DNA from: Vibrio tubiashii
Lineage (GTDB): Bacteria > Pseudomonadota > Gammaproteobacteria > Enterobacterales > Vibrionaceae
DNA: 51,243 nucleotides
Direction of reading: 5' to 3'
Assembly: GCA_000775715.1 (NCBI GenBank)
Contig: JRWQ01000031.1
Location: 1 to 51,243 of the forward strand
Part shown: piece after piece, positions 26,014 to 35,492 of the stretch
How positions within the stretch are numbered: the stretch's first letter is position 1
How the letters are laid out: each line of letters starts with the position of its first letter
Position numbers and translations under genes: made by a program
The notes under the pieces: model-generated
What the model saw: the letters and a program-made list of their open reading frames with translations, nothing else
Database searches by the model: none
Told to the model about the DNA's origin: nothing

Positions 26014-28040
26014 TATTGCGCACTCATCTGGTCAAGGAACGCTTGAATCTCAACAGGGTGACCAATCTCTTCACCATACTCTGGCAATACTGGAATGTGG
26101 CCATCATCCATCAGTTTTAAGCCTTGGTCCGCTCGATACAGTTGCTCAGCACGGATAAAGTTGTACTTGCGTTGAGTGATACCATCAGCCGTCACACCAT
26201 CGCGAATAATGGTTGGCTTGATAAACACCATCAGGTTCTTCTTCTCAACCTGAGTACTGGTCGATTTAAATAGGTGACCTAAATAAGGAATATCACCCAG
26301 TAGTGGTACCTTAGATTCACTCTCTAACGCACGCTCATCAATCAAGCCACCAAGGACAATCATTTGCCCGTCTTCAACCATCACCGAGGTATTGAGCTGA
26401 CGCTTAGCAAAACGGACATCAACCGCACCATTAGCACCCAGCACGTTGGAGACTTCCTGCTCAATATTTAGCTGAACTGAGTTTCCTTCATTGATTTGCG
26501 GCACCACTTTGAGTTTGATACCGACCTCTTTTCGCTCAACCGTTTGAAACGGGTTGTCATTATTTGAGCTCGCCGCAGAGCCGGTAATCACCGGCACCTC
26601 TTCACCTACAATGAATGACGCTTCACCATTGTCCATCACGGTAATACTTGGTGAAGAGAGGATATTTGAGTTGGAATCTGTCGATACCGCACTGATCAGT
26701 GCAGTCCAGTCCCCCATCACCACGCTCAGTGCCGCACCATTAACACCCGAGAGTGCAGAAGCCAACTTGGTGTAGTCACCTTTCTCAGTCGTGGTTTCAT
26801 TACGCAGGAAGTTACCATCACTGTCATAAACCGCCTTATTAGTGGTGGTATCTTTGGCTTCTTCTAAACCAACCATCACACTGCCGATTGGCGCACCTGC
26901 ATTAGAGTGCTGAATAACAGCGCCCGTTTCTAGCGAGCCCCACTGGATACCGAAGTTCAAGCCATCACCTTCAGCCATTTCGACAATCAGAGCTTCAATC
27001 AAAACTTGTGCACGACGAATATCAAGCTGAGCAATCACGTCTTGCAACGCATTCATAATATCTGGCGGAGCTGTTAGAACCAGTGCGTTAGTCTCTGGGT
27101 GGGCAGCAATCATCACATCATTGCGCTTGGCACTAGTCGATGATTTAGAGCCCGAAGATTTCTCTGCTTGCAGGTTGTCTGATACACCTTTGAGAACATC
27201 AACCAGATCTTCCGCCTTGGCATACTTTAAGTAGACAACGCGGTTGTTACCTTTTGTCGCCATTTCGACATCTAACTGCTTAATTAGCTTACGCAGACGT
27301 TGACGAACTTGTGGATCGCCCGAAATCAAAATGGCGTTGGTTCTATCATCCGCCACCAGCTTAGGTTGCAGAAATGCCGGAGTATTTTTTGCGTCAGTGG
27401 TTTTATTCAGTGCTTCAACGATGCGTACCATTTCAGCGGCTGAGGCATTATCAAGCTCCACCACTTCAATCTCTTTATCACCCGCTTGGTCAACACGTTT
27501 GATGATGTCTGCTAACCGGTTCACTACCGCAGCACGGCCAGTAATCAGAATAATATTGGCTGGATCATAGTGAACCACGTTACCCGCGCCCGCATTGTCG
27601 TTAAGCTGACGTAACAGAGGGGAGAGTTCCCGTACCGATACATTGCGTACTGCAACCACTCGGGTGACAACTTCATCACCGTTAATGCTGCCATCGCCCA
27701 CCACGGGCACAGCAGAAGTTTTTGCATCTTTGTCCTTGATGACCTTTAATATGCCGTTGTCCATCTCGACGACAGCAAAGCCATACACTTCCAGCACATT
27801 AAGGAAGAAGCTGTAGTACTGCTCTTCGGTCAACATGTCGTAGCTACGAACATCAACTTTGCCACGTACTGACGGATCAACAATGATGGTTTTTTCTAGG
27901 TTTCGACCAACGATATTGATGAACTCTTGGATGTCAGTCCCTTTAAAGCTGGCACTAAAGTCGTTAGCTGCCACCATGGTTGGTGACATAAGTAAGCTTC
28001 CCGCTAAAAGCCATGCGCTCTTTCTAAGCCAATGGTTCAC
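26013..28040 (-). CDS. gspD: Type II secretion outer-membrane secretin D
   Basis: GspD (EpsD) forms the 15-mer outer-membrane channel. The 675 residues comprise a signal peptide (ending near MVAA, 24), N0 domain (FSASFKGTDIQEFINIVG), N1-N3 ring domains (about 120-335) with a Ser/Lys-rich loop (EKSSGSKSSTSAKRND), the secretin domain including VPVITGSAAS and the VPLLGDIPYLGHLFKS signature, and a C-terminal S domain. The start is GTG 28040 with AAGGAG upstream. The assembly factors GspA/GspB and any pilotin gene are not adjacent. Confidence 0.98.
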   Translation of the reverse strand: MNHWLRKSAWLLAGSLLMSPTMVAANDFSASFKGTDIQEFINIVGRNLEKTIIVDPSVRGKVDVRSYDMLTEEQYYSFFLNVLEVYGFAVVEMDNGILKVIKDKDAKTSAVPVVGDGSINGDEVVTRVVAVRNVSVRELSPLLRQLNDNAGAGNVVHYDPANIILITGRAAVVNRLADIIKRVDQAGDKEIEVVELDNASAAEMVRIVEALNKTTDAKNTPAFLQPKLVADDRTNAILISGDPQVRQRLRKLIKQLDVEMATKGNNRVVYLKYAKAEDLVDVLKGVSDNLQAEKSSGSKSSTSAKRNDVMIAAHPETNALVLTAPPDIMNALQDVIAQLDIRRAQVLIEALIVEMAEGDGLNFGIQWGSLETGAVIQHSNAGAPIGSVMVGLEEAKDTTTNKAVYDSDGNFLRNETTTEKGDYTKLASALSGVNGAALSVVMGDWTALISAVSTDSNSNILSSPSITVMDNGEASFIVGEEVPVITGSAASSNNDNPFQTVERKEVGIKLKVVPQINEGNSVQLNIEQEVSNVLGANGAVDVRFAKRQLNTSVMVEDGQMIVLGGLIDERALESESKVPLLGDIPYLGHLFKSTSTQVEKKNLMVFIKPTIIRDGVTADGITQRKYNFIRAEQLYRADQGLKLMDDGHIPVLPEYGEEIGHPVEIQAFLDQMSAQ

Positions 28041-28082
28041 TCTGTACTACTCCTTGGAACAATTGTCGCGGCGGCAACAATC

Positions 28083-28979
28083 TTATAATTCAATGTATAT
28101 TTGGTGAGATTGACCATTTCGCTCTACCGTAAGGCTAAGTTCGGTCAACTGGGACAAGCTTCTAAACACTTCACCCATGGTTTCTGGGTCTTTCAGATCA
28201 AGCCCATTAATTGATACTGCGATGTCACCGGATTGAAGCCCTACCTCATCAAACAAGACACTGTTTTTTCCTGGTGAGAGGCGATAACCCACCACCTCGT
28301 TATCCTGTTTTACTTGCGACATGCGAACGTACTGGAAAATCTGTCTCGCATCCTGACGGATCTCTTCACGGATGCTAGTAATAGAATCTGAGGAAACCTG
28401 AACACGGGTCTCCTCTTCATTTGGAACTTGGGACTGCGCAGTGGAGGGCTTACTGTACTCTAAGCCTTCCAGCATCACGGTTTCGTTACGTCCAGAGTTA
28501 TCAATGATCACTCGGTCAGGTTGAACTTGAATAAGTTTGGCGCGCGTGCCTTCAATCACTTCATCAATACCATAGGTCACCTGCTGGCCACGATTGGCGA
28601 TAACAGCCAAACTCTTGGCGGGATTAGAGCTCGTAACCACCCCGACCAGAACCAGGTTCAAACGACTTTTGGGTGCATTTTGAACTTTTGGCTGCTCAAC
28701 GACTGGAGCATCAGTTTGGAGTTTGCCAAATAGGTGGCTATTTTGCAGTTCGGAGATATCGAGACGTGAAGTGATTTCAGAGCCCGACGAGGTCACAGGG
28801 TTTGCTTGCCATTGCGCAATCGTTGGCGTACTCCAAGGTTGCCAAAGCATCCTTCCACCAATCCAGGCACTGAGCGTTAGTAGGAAAATCATCACCACAT
28901 AACTGATGCGTTGTTGCACACCAGTATCCTTTAGTGCTTCACCCATTCGGTATAGTGCCGTTGCACTGCTTTGCTTCAC
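28083..28979 (-). CDS. gspC: Type II secretion protein C
   Basis: GspC (EpsC) bridges the inner-membrane platform and the secretin and contributes to substrate selection. The 298 residues have a membrane segment (YVVMIFLLTLSAWIGGRML, about 27-45), a homology region (about 90-170, LNLVLVGVVTSSNPAKSLAVIANRG) and a C-terminal PDZ domain (about 215-298, QYVRMSQVKQDNEVVGYRLSPG). It is the first gene of the operon. The start chosen is GTG 28979, and ATG at codon 12 is an alternative. The operon promoter should lie in the 267-nt gap shared with hslR. Confidence 0.95.
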   Translation of the reverse strand: MKQSSATALYRMGEALKDTGVQQRISYVVMIFLLTLSAWIGGRMLWQPWSTPTIAQWQANPVTSSGSEITSRLDISELQNSHLFGKLQTDAPVVEQPKVQNAPKSRLNLVLVGVVTSSNPAKSLAVIANRGQQVTYGIDEVIEGTRAKLIQVQPDRVIIDNSGRNETVMLEGLEYSKPSTAQSQVPNEEETRVQVSSDSITSIREEIRQDARQIFQYVRMSQVKQDNEVVGYRLSPGKNSVLFDEVGLQSGDIAVSINGLDLKDPETMGEVFRSLSQLTELSLTVERNGQSHQIYIEL

Positions 28980-29164
28980 TCGCTGTCCCTATTCGCAGGC
29001 TTAGAGCCCAATTTCCAACGCCAAGAACGGGAGCCAATCCCTGTATGGCGGAGGTTAAGATTACTTGTCAAAGATGTAGCCAGACATTGTAGCAAAATAT
29101 GAAACAAGCTAAACACAAAACCACCAAACTACTGGTTTGTTCAAGCAGATTTTTTATGTTCTCG

Positions 29165-29193
29165 CTTGAAAAGTGTTACATTCGTCACCATTG
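29165..29193 (+). promoter_or_regulatory. Sigma-32 (heat-shock) promoter of hslR-hslO
   Basis: CTTGAAA (29165-29171), a perfect -35 element for RpoH, is followed by a 14-nt spacer and CACCATTG (29186-29193), close to the -10 consensus CCCCATNT. It lies about 50-80 nt upstream of hslR, a heat-shock gene. The other part of this gap (28980-29164) holds the divergent gspC promoter region, where I recognise no clear boxes. Confidence 0.75.
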
Positions 29194-29246
29194 TTACTGC
29201 ATCTGAATGGATTGAACATCCACCACCTTAGAGGGCAAGAAATACA

Positions 29247-29633
29247 ATGGGTTCCCAAACCGAAGCAGTTAGACTCGATAAATGGCTCTGGGCGGCGCGT
29301 TTTTATAAAACTCGTTCCATCGCTCGCAATATGGTCGATGGTGGTAAAGTCCACTATAATGGTCAGCGTAGCAAGCCGAGTAAGGCAGTCGAACTCGGGG
29401 CGGTAATTACACTAAGACAAGGGCACGAAGAAAAGACGGTAGTAATAGAGAAAATCTCTGACCAGCGTCGCGGAGCTCCAGAAGCGCAAACGCTCTACTC
29501 TGAAACAGCAGAGAGTCTAAGTAAACGTGAAGAAAACGCAGCACGTCGTAAGCTTCACGCCCACAATCCTAGCCCAGATCGCCGCCCTGATAAAAAGCAG
29601 CGCCGCGATATCATTAAATTTAAACACCAATAA
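29247..29633 (+). CDS. hslR: Ribosome-associated heat shock protein Hsp15
   Basis: Hsp15 is an S4-type RNA-binding protein that binds 50S subunits carrying peptidyl-tRNA after abortive dissociation and helps recycle them. The 128 residues hold an S4 domain at about 6-70 (VRLDKWLWAARFYKTRSIARNMVDGGKVHYNG) and a basic C-terminal tail (NPSPDRRPDKKQRRDIIKFK). The ATG has GAGGG about 10 nt upstream. hslO follows after 29 nt, the same pairing as in E. coli. Confidence 0.96.
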   Translation: MGSQTEAVRLDKWLWAARFYKTRSIARNMVDGGKVHYNGQRSKPSKAVELGAVITLRQGHEEKTVVIEKISDQRRGAPEAQTLYSETAESLSKREENAARRKLHAHNPSPDRRPDKKQRRDIIKFKHQ

Positions 29634-29662
29634 GCTCTACCAGATTTACGAGGAATCGCCAC

Positions 29663-30538
29663 ATGGCAAGCAATGTTTTGAACCGCTACTTATTTGAAGA
29701 TCTTTCAGTTCGTGGCGAGTTGGTACAACTGGATGATGCATACCAACGTATTATTTCAAGCAAGGAATACCCGGCACCACTACAAAAGCTGCTTGGTGAG
29801 CTATTGGTTTCAACCACTCTTCTAACAGCAACGCTAAAGTTTGAAGGCTCGATCACCATGCAACTGCAAGGCGATGGCCCTGTATCACTCGCCGTGATTA
29901 ACGGCGACCATGACCAAAAGATCCGCGGTGTCGCTCGCTGGGATGGTGATATCGCAGACGACGCAAGCATCCACGATATGATGGGTAAAGGCCACTTAGT
30001 GATTACTATTGATCCTAAGAAAGGCGAGCGCTACCAAGGTATTGTTGGCCTAGATGGCGACAACCTGTCTGAGATTCTTGAAAGCTACTTTGCTAACTCT
30101 GAGCAGCTAAAAACGCGTATCTGGCTACGTACTGGAGAGTACGAAGACAAACAACGCGCCGCTGGCATGCTAATTCAAGTAATGCCAGATGGCACTGGTA
30201 CACCGGAAGACTTCGAGCACCTAGAGCAACTAACAGACACGGTTAAAAATGAAGAACTATTCAGCCTCGAAGCGAATGACCTATTGTACCGTCTCTATAA
30301 CCAAGAGAAAGTTCGCCTGTTTGATCCTCAGAAAGTGGAGTTCTTCTGTGGATGTTCTCGAGAACGCAGCGGTGCGGCGATTGTTACCATCGACCGTGCG
30401 GAAATAAATGACATTTTATCCGAGGTTGGTTCAATTTCTTTACATTGTGATTACTGCGGCACGAATTATTCGTTCGACGAAGCACAAGTTTCTGAACTGT
30501 TCATTTCTGCCAATCCAAGCAATAAAACGCTGCATTAA
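29663..30538 (+). CDS. hslO: Redox-regulated chaperone Hsp33
   Basis: Hsp33 is a holdase chaperone activated by oxidation. Reduced protein binds zinc through four cysteines, and oxidative unfolding exposes substrate-binding surfaces. The 291 residues include the N-terminal domain (LQGDGPVSLAVINGDHD, about 70-86), the linker and the C-terminal Cys motif FCGCSRERS...CDYCG (CxC and CxxC). GAGGA lies 8 nt before ATG 29663. Confidence 0.97.
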   Translation: MASNVLNRYLFEDLSVRGELVQLDDAYQRIISSKEYPAPLQKLLGELLVSTTLLTATLKFEGSITMQLQGDGPVSLAVINGDHDQKIRGVARWDGDIADDASIHDMMGKGHLVITIDPKKGERYQGIVGLDGDNLSEILESYFANSEQLKTRIWLRTGEYEDKQRAAGMLIQVMPDGTGTPEDFEHLEQLTDTVKNEELFSLEANDLLYRLYNQEKVRLFDPQKVEFFCGCSRERSGAAIVTIDRAEINDILSEVGSISLHCDYCGTNYSFDEAQVSELFISANPSNKTLH

Positions 30539-30573
30539 TTTTTACAGCATACCAAGTTTGTAATTTACCCTTC

Positions 30574-30601
30574 AAAAGGCCAGCGCAAGCTGGCCTTTTT
30601 T
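30574..30601 (+). terminator. Rho-independent terminator of hslR-hslO
   Basis: AAAAGGCCAGC (30574-30584) pairs with GCTGGCCTTTT (30589-30599) around a GCAA tetraloop and continues into T's. Confidence 0.92.
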
Positions 30602-30684
30602 GTGATCAACTCCCCGATACACCTAGCCTGAGCCGTAATAAATTAACCTGTTAATTTTAGTCGATTAATAATAGTTTTTCTCTG

Positions 30685-30700
30685 GCGCAAAGCTTTGCGC
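30685..30700. promoter_or_regulatory. 16-bp perfect palindrome upstream of pckA
   Basis: GCGCAAAGCTTTGCGC is a perfect palindrome about 175 nt before pckA. It lies in a 337-nt gap that holds the hslO terminator and an AT-rich leader. TGTGA half-sites at about 30601 and 30727 are too incomplete to call CRP sites. Confidence 0.35.
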
Positions 30701-30875
30701 ACACGATAAACTAACTCGACCAATATGTGATGAGTCGCTTAAAACCCCAAAAAAAATACGGATAAATTTTGAGCTATATCCCTGTTTTCTATGAGACCCA
30801 TTGCTAGCATGGTGAGCAGACAAAATAAAAAATTATTACAAAATCCCTACAAAAATATCCCTACAAGGAGCACCT

Positions 30876-32507
30876 ATGACCGTTATGGAACATACAAAGG
30901 CTGCAACAATTGATCTTACCAAACACGGACTTCAGAACGTAAAAGAGGTTGTTCGCAACCCTAGTTACGAAATGTTGTTCGAAGAAGAAACTCGCGCTGA
31001 TCTGGAAGGCTACGAAAAAGGCATAGTCACCGAACTGGGCGCTGTTGCTGTTGATACCGGTATTTTTACTGGACGCTCACCAAAAGATAAGTACATCGTC
31101 AAAGACGCAACCACAGAAGAGCATATGTGGTGGACGTCAGATCAAGTCAAAAACGATAACAAGCCCATCGATCAAGCCGTATGGAATGATCTAAAAGAGC
31201 TTGTGACGAATCAGCTATCAGGCAAACGCGTTTTCGTTATTGATGGCTACTGTGGTGCAAACCCTGATACTCGCTTAAGTATCCGTGTGATTACAGAAGT
31301 AGCGTGGCAAGCGCACTTCGTGAAAAACATGTTTATTCGCCCAACAGAAAAAGAACTCGCAACATTCGAACCAGATTTTGTGGTTATGAACGGTGCGAAA
31401 TGTACTAACCAGAAGTGGAAAGAGCATGGTCTGAACTCTGAAAACTTCACGGTATTTAACCTCACTGAACGCATGCAACTTATTGGCGGTACTTGGTACG
31501 GCGGTGAAATGAAGAAAGGTATGTTCGCGATGATGAACTACTTCCTTCCTTTAAAAGACATCGCATCGATGCACTGTAGTGCTAACAAGTGTAAAGAGAA
31601 CGGTGACGTAGCGATCTTCTTCGGTCTATCAGGCACAGGTAAAACAACTCTGTCTACCGATCCTAAACGTGAACTGATCGGTGATGATGAGCATGGCTGG
31701 GATGACGATGGTATCTTCAACTTTGAAGGCGGTTGTTACGCGAAAACCATCAAGCTATCTAAAGAAGCTGAACCAGACATCTACAACGCAATTCGTCGTG
31801 ATGCGCTGCTAGAGAACGTGACCGTTCGTGCCGATGGTTCTATTGACTTCGACGATGGCTCAAAAACTGAGAACACTCGTGTTTCTTACCCTATCGAGCA
31901 CATCGATAACATCGTTAAGCCAGTATCGAAAGCAGGCCATGCAAACAAGGTTATCTTCTTGTCTGCGGACGCATTTGGTGTGTTACCTCCAGTGTCTAAA
32001 CTGACTCCAGAACAAACTAAGTACCACTTCCTATCAGGCTTTACCGCTAAACTGGCAGGTACTGAGCGCGGCATCACTGAGCCGACACCGACATTCTCGG
32101 CATGTTTCGGCGCAGCATTCCTTACGCTACACCCAACTAAGTACGCTGAAGTACTGGTTAAGCGTATGGAAGCAGCAGGCGCTGAGGCTTACCTAGTAAA
32201 TACAGGTTGGAATGGTAGCGGCAAGCGTATCTCGATTCAGGATACGCGCGGCATCATCGATGCGATTTTAGATGGTTCGATTGAAGACGCTGAAACTAAG
32301 CATATTCCAATCTTCAACCTTGAAGTACCAACTGCATTACACGATGTTGACCCAACAATTCTGGATCCTCGTGACACCTACACTGATCCACTTCAATGGG
32401 AAAGCAAAGCGAAAGATCTGGCTGAACGCTTTATCAACAACTTTGACAAGTACACAGATAATGCCGAAGGTAAATCGCTAGTCGCAGCAGGACCTCAGCT
32501 AGATTAG
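30876..32507 (+). CDS. pckA: Phosphoenolpyruvate carboxykinase (ATP)
   Basis: PckA converts oxaloacetate plus ATP to phosphoenolpyruvate, CO2 and ADP, the first step of gluconeogenesis. The 543 residues have the substrate segment TGRSPKDKYIV (about 65-75), the phosphate-binding loop FGLSGTGKTTLS (about 248-259), the metal/ATP segment LIGDDEHGWDDDGIFNFEGGCYAK (two pieces), and the GWNGSGKRISI region. AAGGAG precedes ATG 30876. The hslR-hslO-pckA order is shared with E. coli. Confidence 0.98.
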   Translation: MTVMEHTKAATIDLTKHGLQNVKEVVRNPSYEMLFEEETRADLEGYEKGIVTELGAVAVDTGIFTGRSPKDKYIVKDATTEEHMWWTSDQVKNDNKPIDQAVWNDLKELVTNQLSGKRVFVIDGYCGANPDTRLSIRVITEVAWQAHFVKNMFIRPTEKELATFEPDFVVMNGAKCTNQKWKEHGLNSENFTVFNLTERMQLIGGTWYGGEMKKGMFAMMNYFLPLKDIASMHCSANKCKENGDVAIFFGLSGTGKTTLSTDPKRELIGDDEHGWDDDGIFNFEGGCYAKTIKLSKEAEPDIYNAIRRDALLENVTVRADGSIDFDDGSKTENTRVSYPIEHIDNIVKPVSKAGHANKVIFLSADAFGVLPPVSKLTPEQTKYHFLSGFTAKLAGTERGITEPTPTFSACFGAAFLTLHPTKYAEVLVKRMEAAGAEAYLVNTGWNGSGKRISIQDTRGIIDAILDGSIEDAETKHIPIFNLEVPTALHDVDPTILDPRDTYTDPLQWESKAKDLAERFINNFDKYTDNAEGKSLVAAGPQLD

Positions 32508-32532
32508 TGACCTGCATGGAAATTGTTTAGGT

Positions 32533-32557
32533 AAGCCCCTATATTTAGGGGCTTTTT
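32533..32557 (+). terminator. Rho-independent terminator of pckA
   Basis: AAGCCCCTA (32533-32541) pairs with TAGGGGCTT (32546-32554) across TATT, followed by T's to 32557. Confidence 0.92.
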
Positions 32558-32619
32558 GTTGCCTGAAAGGAAAAAGTGTACCAAGCTAGGAGCACCAATC
32601 GACGAGGAAGTGATTCAAC

Positions 32620-34551
32620 GTGAAGAAAGCACTCTTGCTGCTTACCATACTTGTGGTCAGTGCCATCACTCTATCTACTCTAACCGTATACATATTGCTG
32701 CAAACTAGCTATGCCCCTAAGGCCGTTGCGGCACTCGTTGAAAAGCTCACGCCTTATCAGTTAAAAGTGGCACAAGTTCACTACCAACCGCCGCTGCAAA
32801 TATCGCTTACCGATGCAGAGCTAATTGATGGTGATAAGCACATCCCTCTAGCAAAACTGACTTTTTGGCTCAGCCAGAACCCTTGGCAAAATGGCAAAAT
32901 CACCTTTGATTCAATATTGATTGAACAGGCAAGTATCGAACTGGAACAGCTAACGCCAACACTGTTTGAAAATATCACCCTCCACCAGCTGGCCTTAAAA
33001 CATGTTGACATCAATGCTGGTAATTGGTCAGCGCGCGAAGTGAGCATGCAGGTGGAAAACCCAGTATGGCAAACGGATTCACAAGCCTTACCTTATGGCG
33101 ATATTCAACTTTCTGCTGAGCAGCTCTATGTTCGTGGAGAAGCACTCGATAAGCTATTAGTCGATATGAGCTATCAGCCCTCCGGTAGCACCATTTTTGG
33201 CAGCTCTTTTGATTGGCGTGGGGCGAAGATTTCCGGTCAAGCAGAGCAGTACCCACAAGGTTGGTCATTAGTCAATGTCACCATCGATCAACTTACTCTC
33301 GCGGAGTCTCGCCAGATAGAACAGCTTTCAACCACGCTAGAGCAGCTTAACTTACCTATCTTCCATATCAACAGCTTAGATATTCTCGGCAGCTCGTTTA
33401 ACTATGGTCAGTGGCGTTTTGAACAGTTAGATGCGTCGATTGAAGACCTCTATCTCGAGCAATCGATCTGGAATCAACAGTCTGGTTATGCCTCTTTTAA
33501 TGCGGAAAGCATCCGTAATTCACACCTCGAGCTATTTTCACCGCGAGCAAAACTGGGATTAAATAAAGATGGCATCAAGGTGGATGAGTTTGATACTGAT
33601 TTCAAGCAAGGCCGAGTTCAAATGCAAGGTCTGCTTTCTCCACAAACCGTTCATCTTGAGAAGCTAACACTAAGCGGTATTAAATGGTTAGAGCAAACTG
33701 AACAGATTGTTTCTAGCCTAACCTCACTCAGTTCTTCGCTGAAAAAACTGACGATAGATCAGCTAGAAGTGGAGAATACTCAGCTAATCCAAATCGAAAA
33801 ACAACCATACTGGCAGGTGTCAGGACTTAATGTAGATGGCTCTCAACTTATACTGCTCGACAAGGGTAAATTTGGTTTATGGGACGGTAAGATTGAAGTC
33901 AGTGCCAACGCGGCCAACCTAGACAAATTAGTCTCAACTCAAGCGCACCTCATCGCTCATACCAAAGATGGCCAGTTTAACTTAGACCGCGCTTTTATCC
34001 CATTAGAGCAAGGCTATATTGAAGCTAGCGGCACATGGCAAAGAGAGTCGTTAAGCGCGCCATGGCAGCTAACACTCCATGCTGATGGCTTACCGTTAGC
34101 ACACTATCTATTAGATCAATATCTTCCGTTCTCACTAACTGGATTAGCAGAAATGGATTTGGAACTAGGAGGCCTATCTGGTGACTACTCTATGCTCGCT
34201 CACAGCCTATCAGGACGAGTAACCACTCACTTACATCAAGCCAATATAGCGGCAAAGAGTATCGATGGAGCGAAAGAGTATCAGCAAGAATTAAAGCTTG
34301 GAGAGATCGCACTAAGAGCAGACCGAGGCAGAGTGAAGATAAACAGTTCAAGTACAGAGACACAAGTCGCTGGCGAAATCGATCTGACCAAGCCTCAATT
34401 TGCCACTCTGCTGCTTAAATCAGAGCAAGAGTGTGCCGAGTTATGGTCAGATATTCTAAACCGCGCCAGTGTCATTAAGCACAAGTGTGACGCGCAAGCA
34501 TCAAACGATCACTCGCCTGAAGATTCCTCGACTCCCAGCACCGATTTGTAG
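32620..34551 (+). CDS. AsmA-like inner-membrane-anchored protein
   Basis: This 643-residue protein has one N-terminal membrane anchor (LLLLTILVVSAITLSTLTVY, about 4-23) and a long beta-rich periplasmic part. The segment LKVAQVHYQPPLQISLTDAEL and recurring short strands ending in 'G..W' resemble AsmA/YhdP-type proteins. That superfamily is implicated in phospholipid transport to the outer membrane. The start is GTG 32620 with GAGGAAG upstream. It lies after the pckA terminator. Its last 43 nt overlap the convergent yiiD-like gene. The precise function is unassigned. Confidence 0.82.
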   Translation: MKKALLLLTILVVSAITLSTLTVYILLQTSYAPKAVAALVEKLTPYQLKVAQVHYQPPLQISLTDAELIDGDKHIPLAKLTFWLSQNPWQNGKITFDSILIEQASIELEQLTPTLFENITLHQLALKHVDINAGNWSAREVSMQVENPVWQTDSQALPYGDIQLSAEQLYVRGEALDKLLVDMSYQPSGSTIFGSSFDWRGAKISGQAEQYPQGWSLVNVTIDQLTLAESRQIEQLSTTLEQLNLPIFHINSLDILGSSFNYGQWRFEQLDASIEDLYLEQSIWNQQSGYASFNAESIRNSHLELFSPRAKLGLNKDGIKVDEFDTDFKQGRVQMQGLLSPQTVHLEKLTLSGIKWLEQTEQIVSSLTSLSSSLKKLTIDQLEVENTQLIQIEKQPYWQVSGLNVDGSQLILLDKGKFGLWDGKIEVSANAANLDKLVSTQAHLIAHTKDGQFNLDRAFIPLEQGYIEASGTWQRESLSAPWQLTLHADGLPLAHYLLDQYLPFSLTGLAEMDLELGGLSGDYSMLAHSLSGRVTTHLHQANIAAKSIDGAKEYQQELKLGEIALRADRGRVKINSSSTETQVAGEIDLTKPQFATLLLKSEQECAELWSDILNRASVIKHKCDAQASNDHSPEDSSTPSTDL

Positions 34552-35444
34552 TCAGGGATCAGCATGTAGGTGCCGATAAACTCTACCGCCGCTTGATCAC
34601 CACTGTGGATGGTGACATGGATGACAATCCGCGCTTTACGCCCTGAGGCTAAACGGTCTAGATCTCCGCTGATACCATCTAAAGAGGTGGAAGCAACTGG
34701 GTTTTGCGTCACCGGATGACGGTAGCGGATCTGACTATCGGCAAGCACGATATCACCACTTAACCCACGCTCTTTCATCAATAGCCAAGTCATACCCCAG
34801 CCAGTTAACGTTGCCAAGGTAAATGCTGAGCCAGCAAACATAGTGTTGTGTGGATTTAAGTTCGGGTTTAGCTGCGCACCGCATTCAAACTGATACCCCG
34901 TGTACTGGTTTATCTTGATGCCCATTTTGTCACTGATTGGAATCTGGTGCTCCCAGCGCTCTTGTAATTCGGTACACCATTCAGGATTGCGTAGTACGTT
35001 AGCCATCGGGTCAAGGTGTTTAACCATCTGCTGGTGCCTAACCGGACCACGCTCATCGGTAAGCTCACCGCGACGCTCAAAACCATTCTTCTCATAAAAT
35101 GAGATCGCATCCTCGCGCGCATTACACACTAAACGTTTTGCCCCTTCCTGACGTGCTAATGACTCGAGAGCAACCAGAACCAACGAACCCATACCTTTGC
35201 TGCGTCGAGAGCCTTTTACCGCCATATAACGAATTTGACCTTCACTATCAGGGGTAATGTAAAGGCGACCAATCGCCATCGGCCTACCGCGACCATCGAC
35301 GATCATGCGGTGATAGCTCATCGGGTCGTATTCATCTCGTTCGGAGCCAATCGGCATACGCCAAGGCTCGCGTAGCATCTGCCAACGAAAGTGATAGTAC
35401 TTATTGAGTTGATTATCTGTTTTTGGCGTGATCAGCTTAAACAT
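34509..35444 (-). CDS. yiiD: YiiD/FabY-like GNAT acetyltransferase-thioesterase fusion
   Basis: Two domains are fused in 311 residues. Residues about 1-145 are a GNAT N-acetyltransferase (IRYMAVKGSRRSKGMGSLVLVALE carries the acetyl-CoA loop, split here by one basic pair). Residues about 150-305 are a hotdog thioesterase-like domain (NPHNTMFAGSAFTLATLTGWGMTW). The architecture and both motifs match E. coli YiiD, annotated FabY and linked to fatty acid synthesis. The neighbourhood yihY-dtd-yiiD is also that of E. coli. The gene converges on, and overlaps, the AsmA-like gene. Confidence 0.92.
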   Translation of the reverse strand: MFKLITPKTDNQLNKYYHFRWQMLREPWRMPIGSERDEYDPMSYHRMIVDGRGRPMAIGRLYITPDSEGQIRYMAVKGSRRSKGMGSLVLVALESLARQEGAKRLVCNAREDAISFYEKNGFERRGELTDERGPVRHQQMVKHLDPMANVLRNPEWCTELQERWEHQIPISDKMGIKINQYTGYQFECGAQLNPNLNPHNTMFAGSAFTLATLTGWGMTWLLMKERGLSGDIVLADSQIRYRHPVTQNPVASTSLDGISGDLDRLASGRKARIVIHVTIHSGDQAAVEFIGTYMLIPDYKSVLGVEESSGE

Positions 35445-35492
35445 AAAAATCCTTTTTATAGAGACAAGCTTGTCTCACTACTAACCTTGTCA

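Noticed and set aside
17769..28979. Type IV pilus operon
   Set aside because: GspC, GspL, GspM, GspN and the GspD N0 domain identify it as type II secretion.
29154..29354. 66-residue frame antisense to hslR
   Set aside because: It spans the heat-shock promoter and the S4 domain on the opposite strand.
30600..30740. CRP sites upstream of pckA
   Set aside because: TGTGA half-sites lack a matching right half at the proper spacing.
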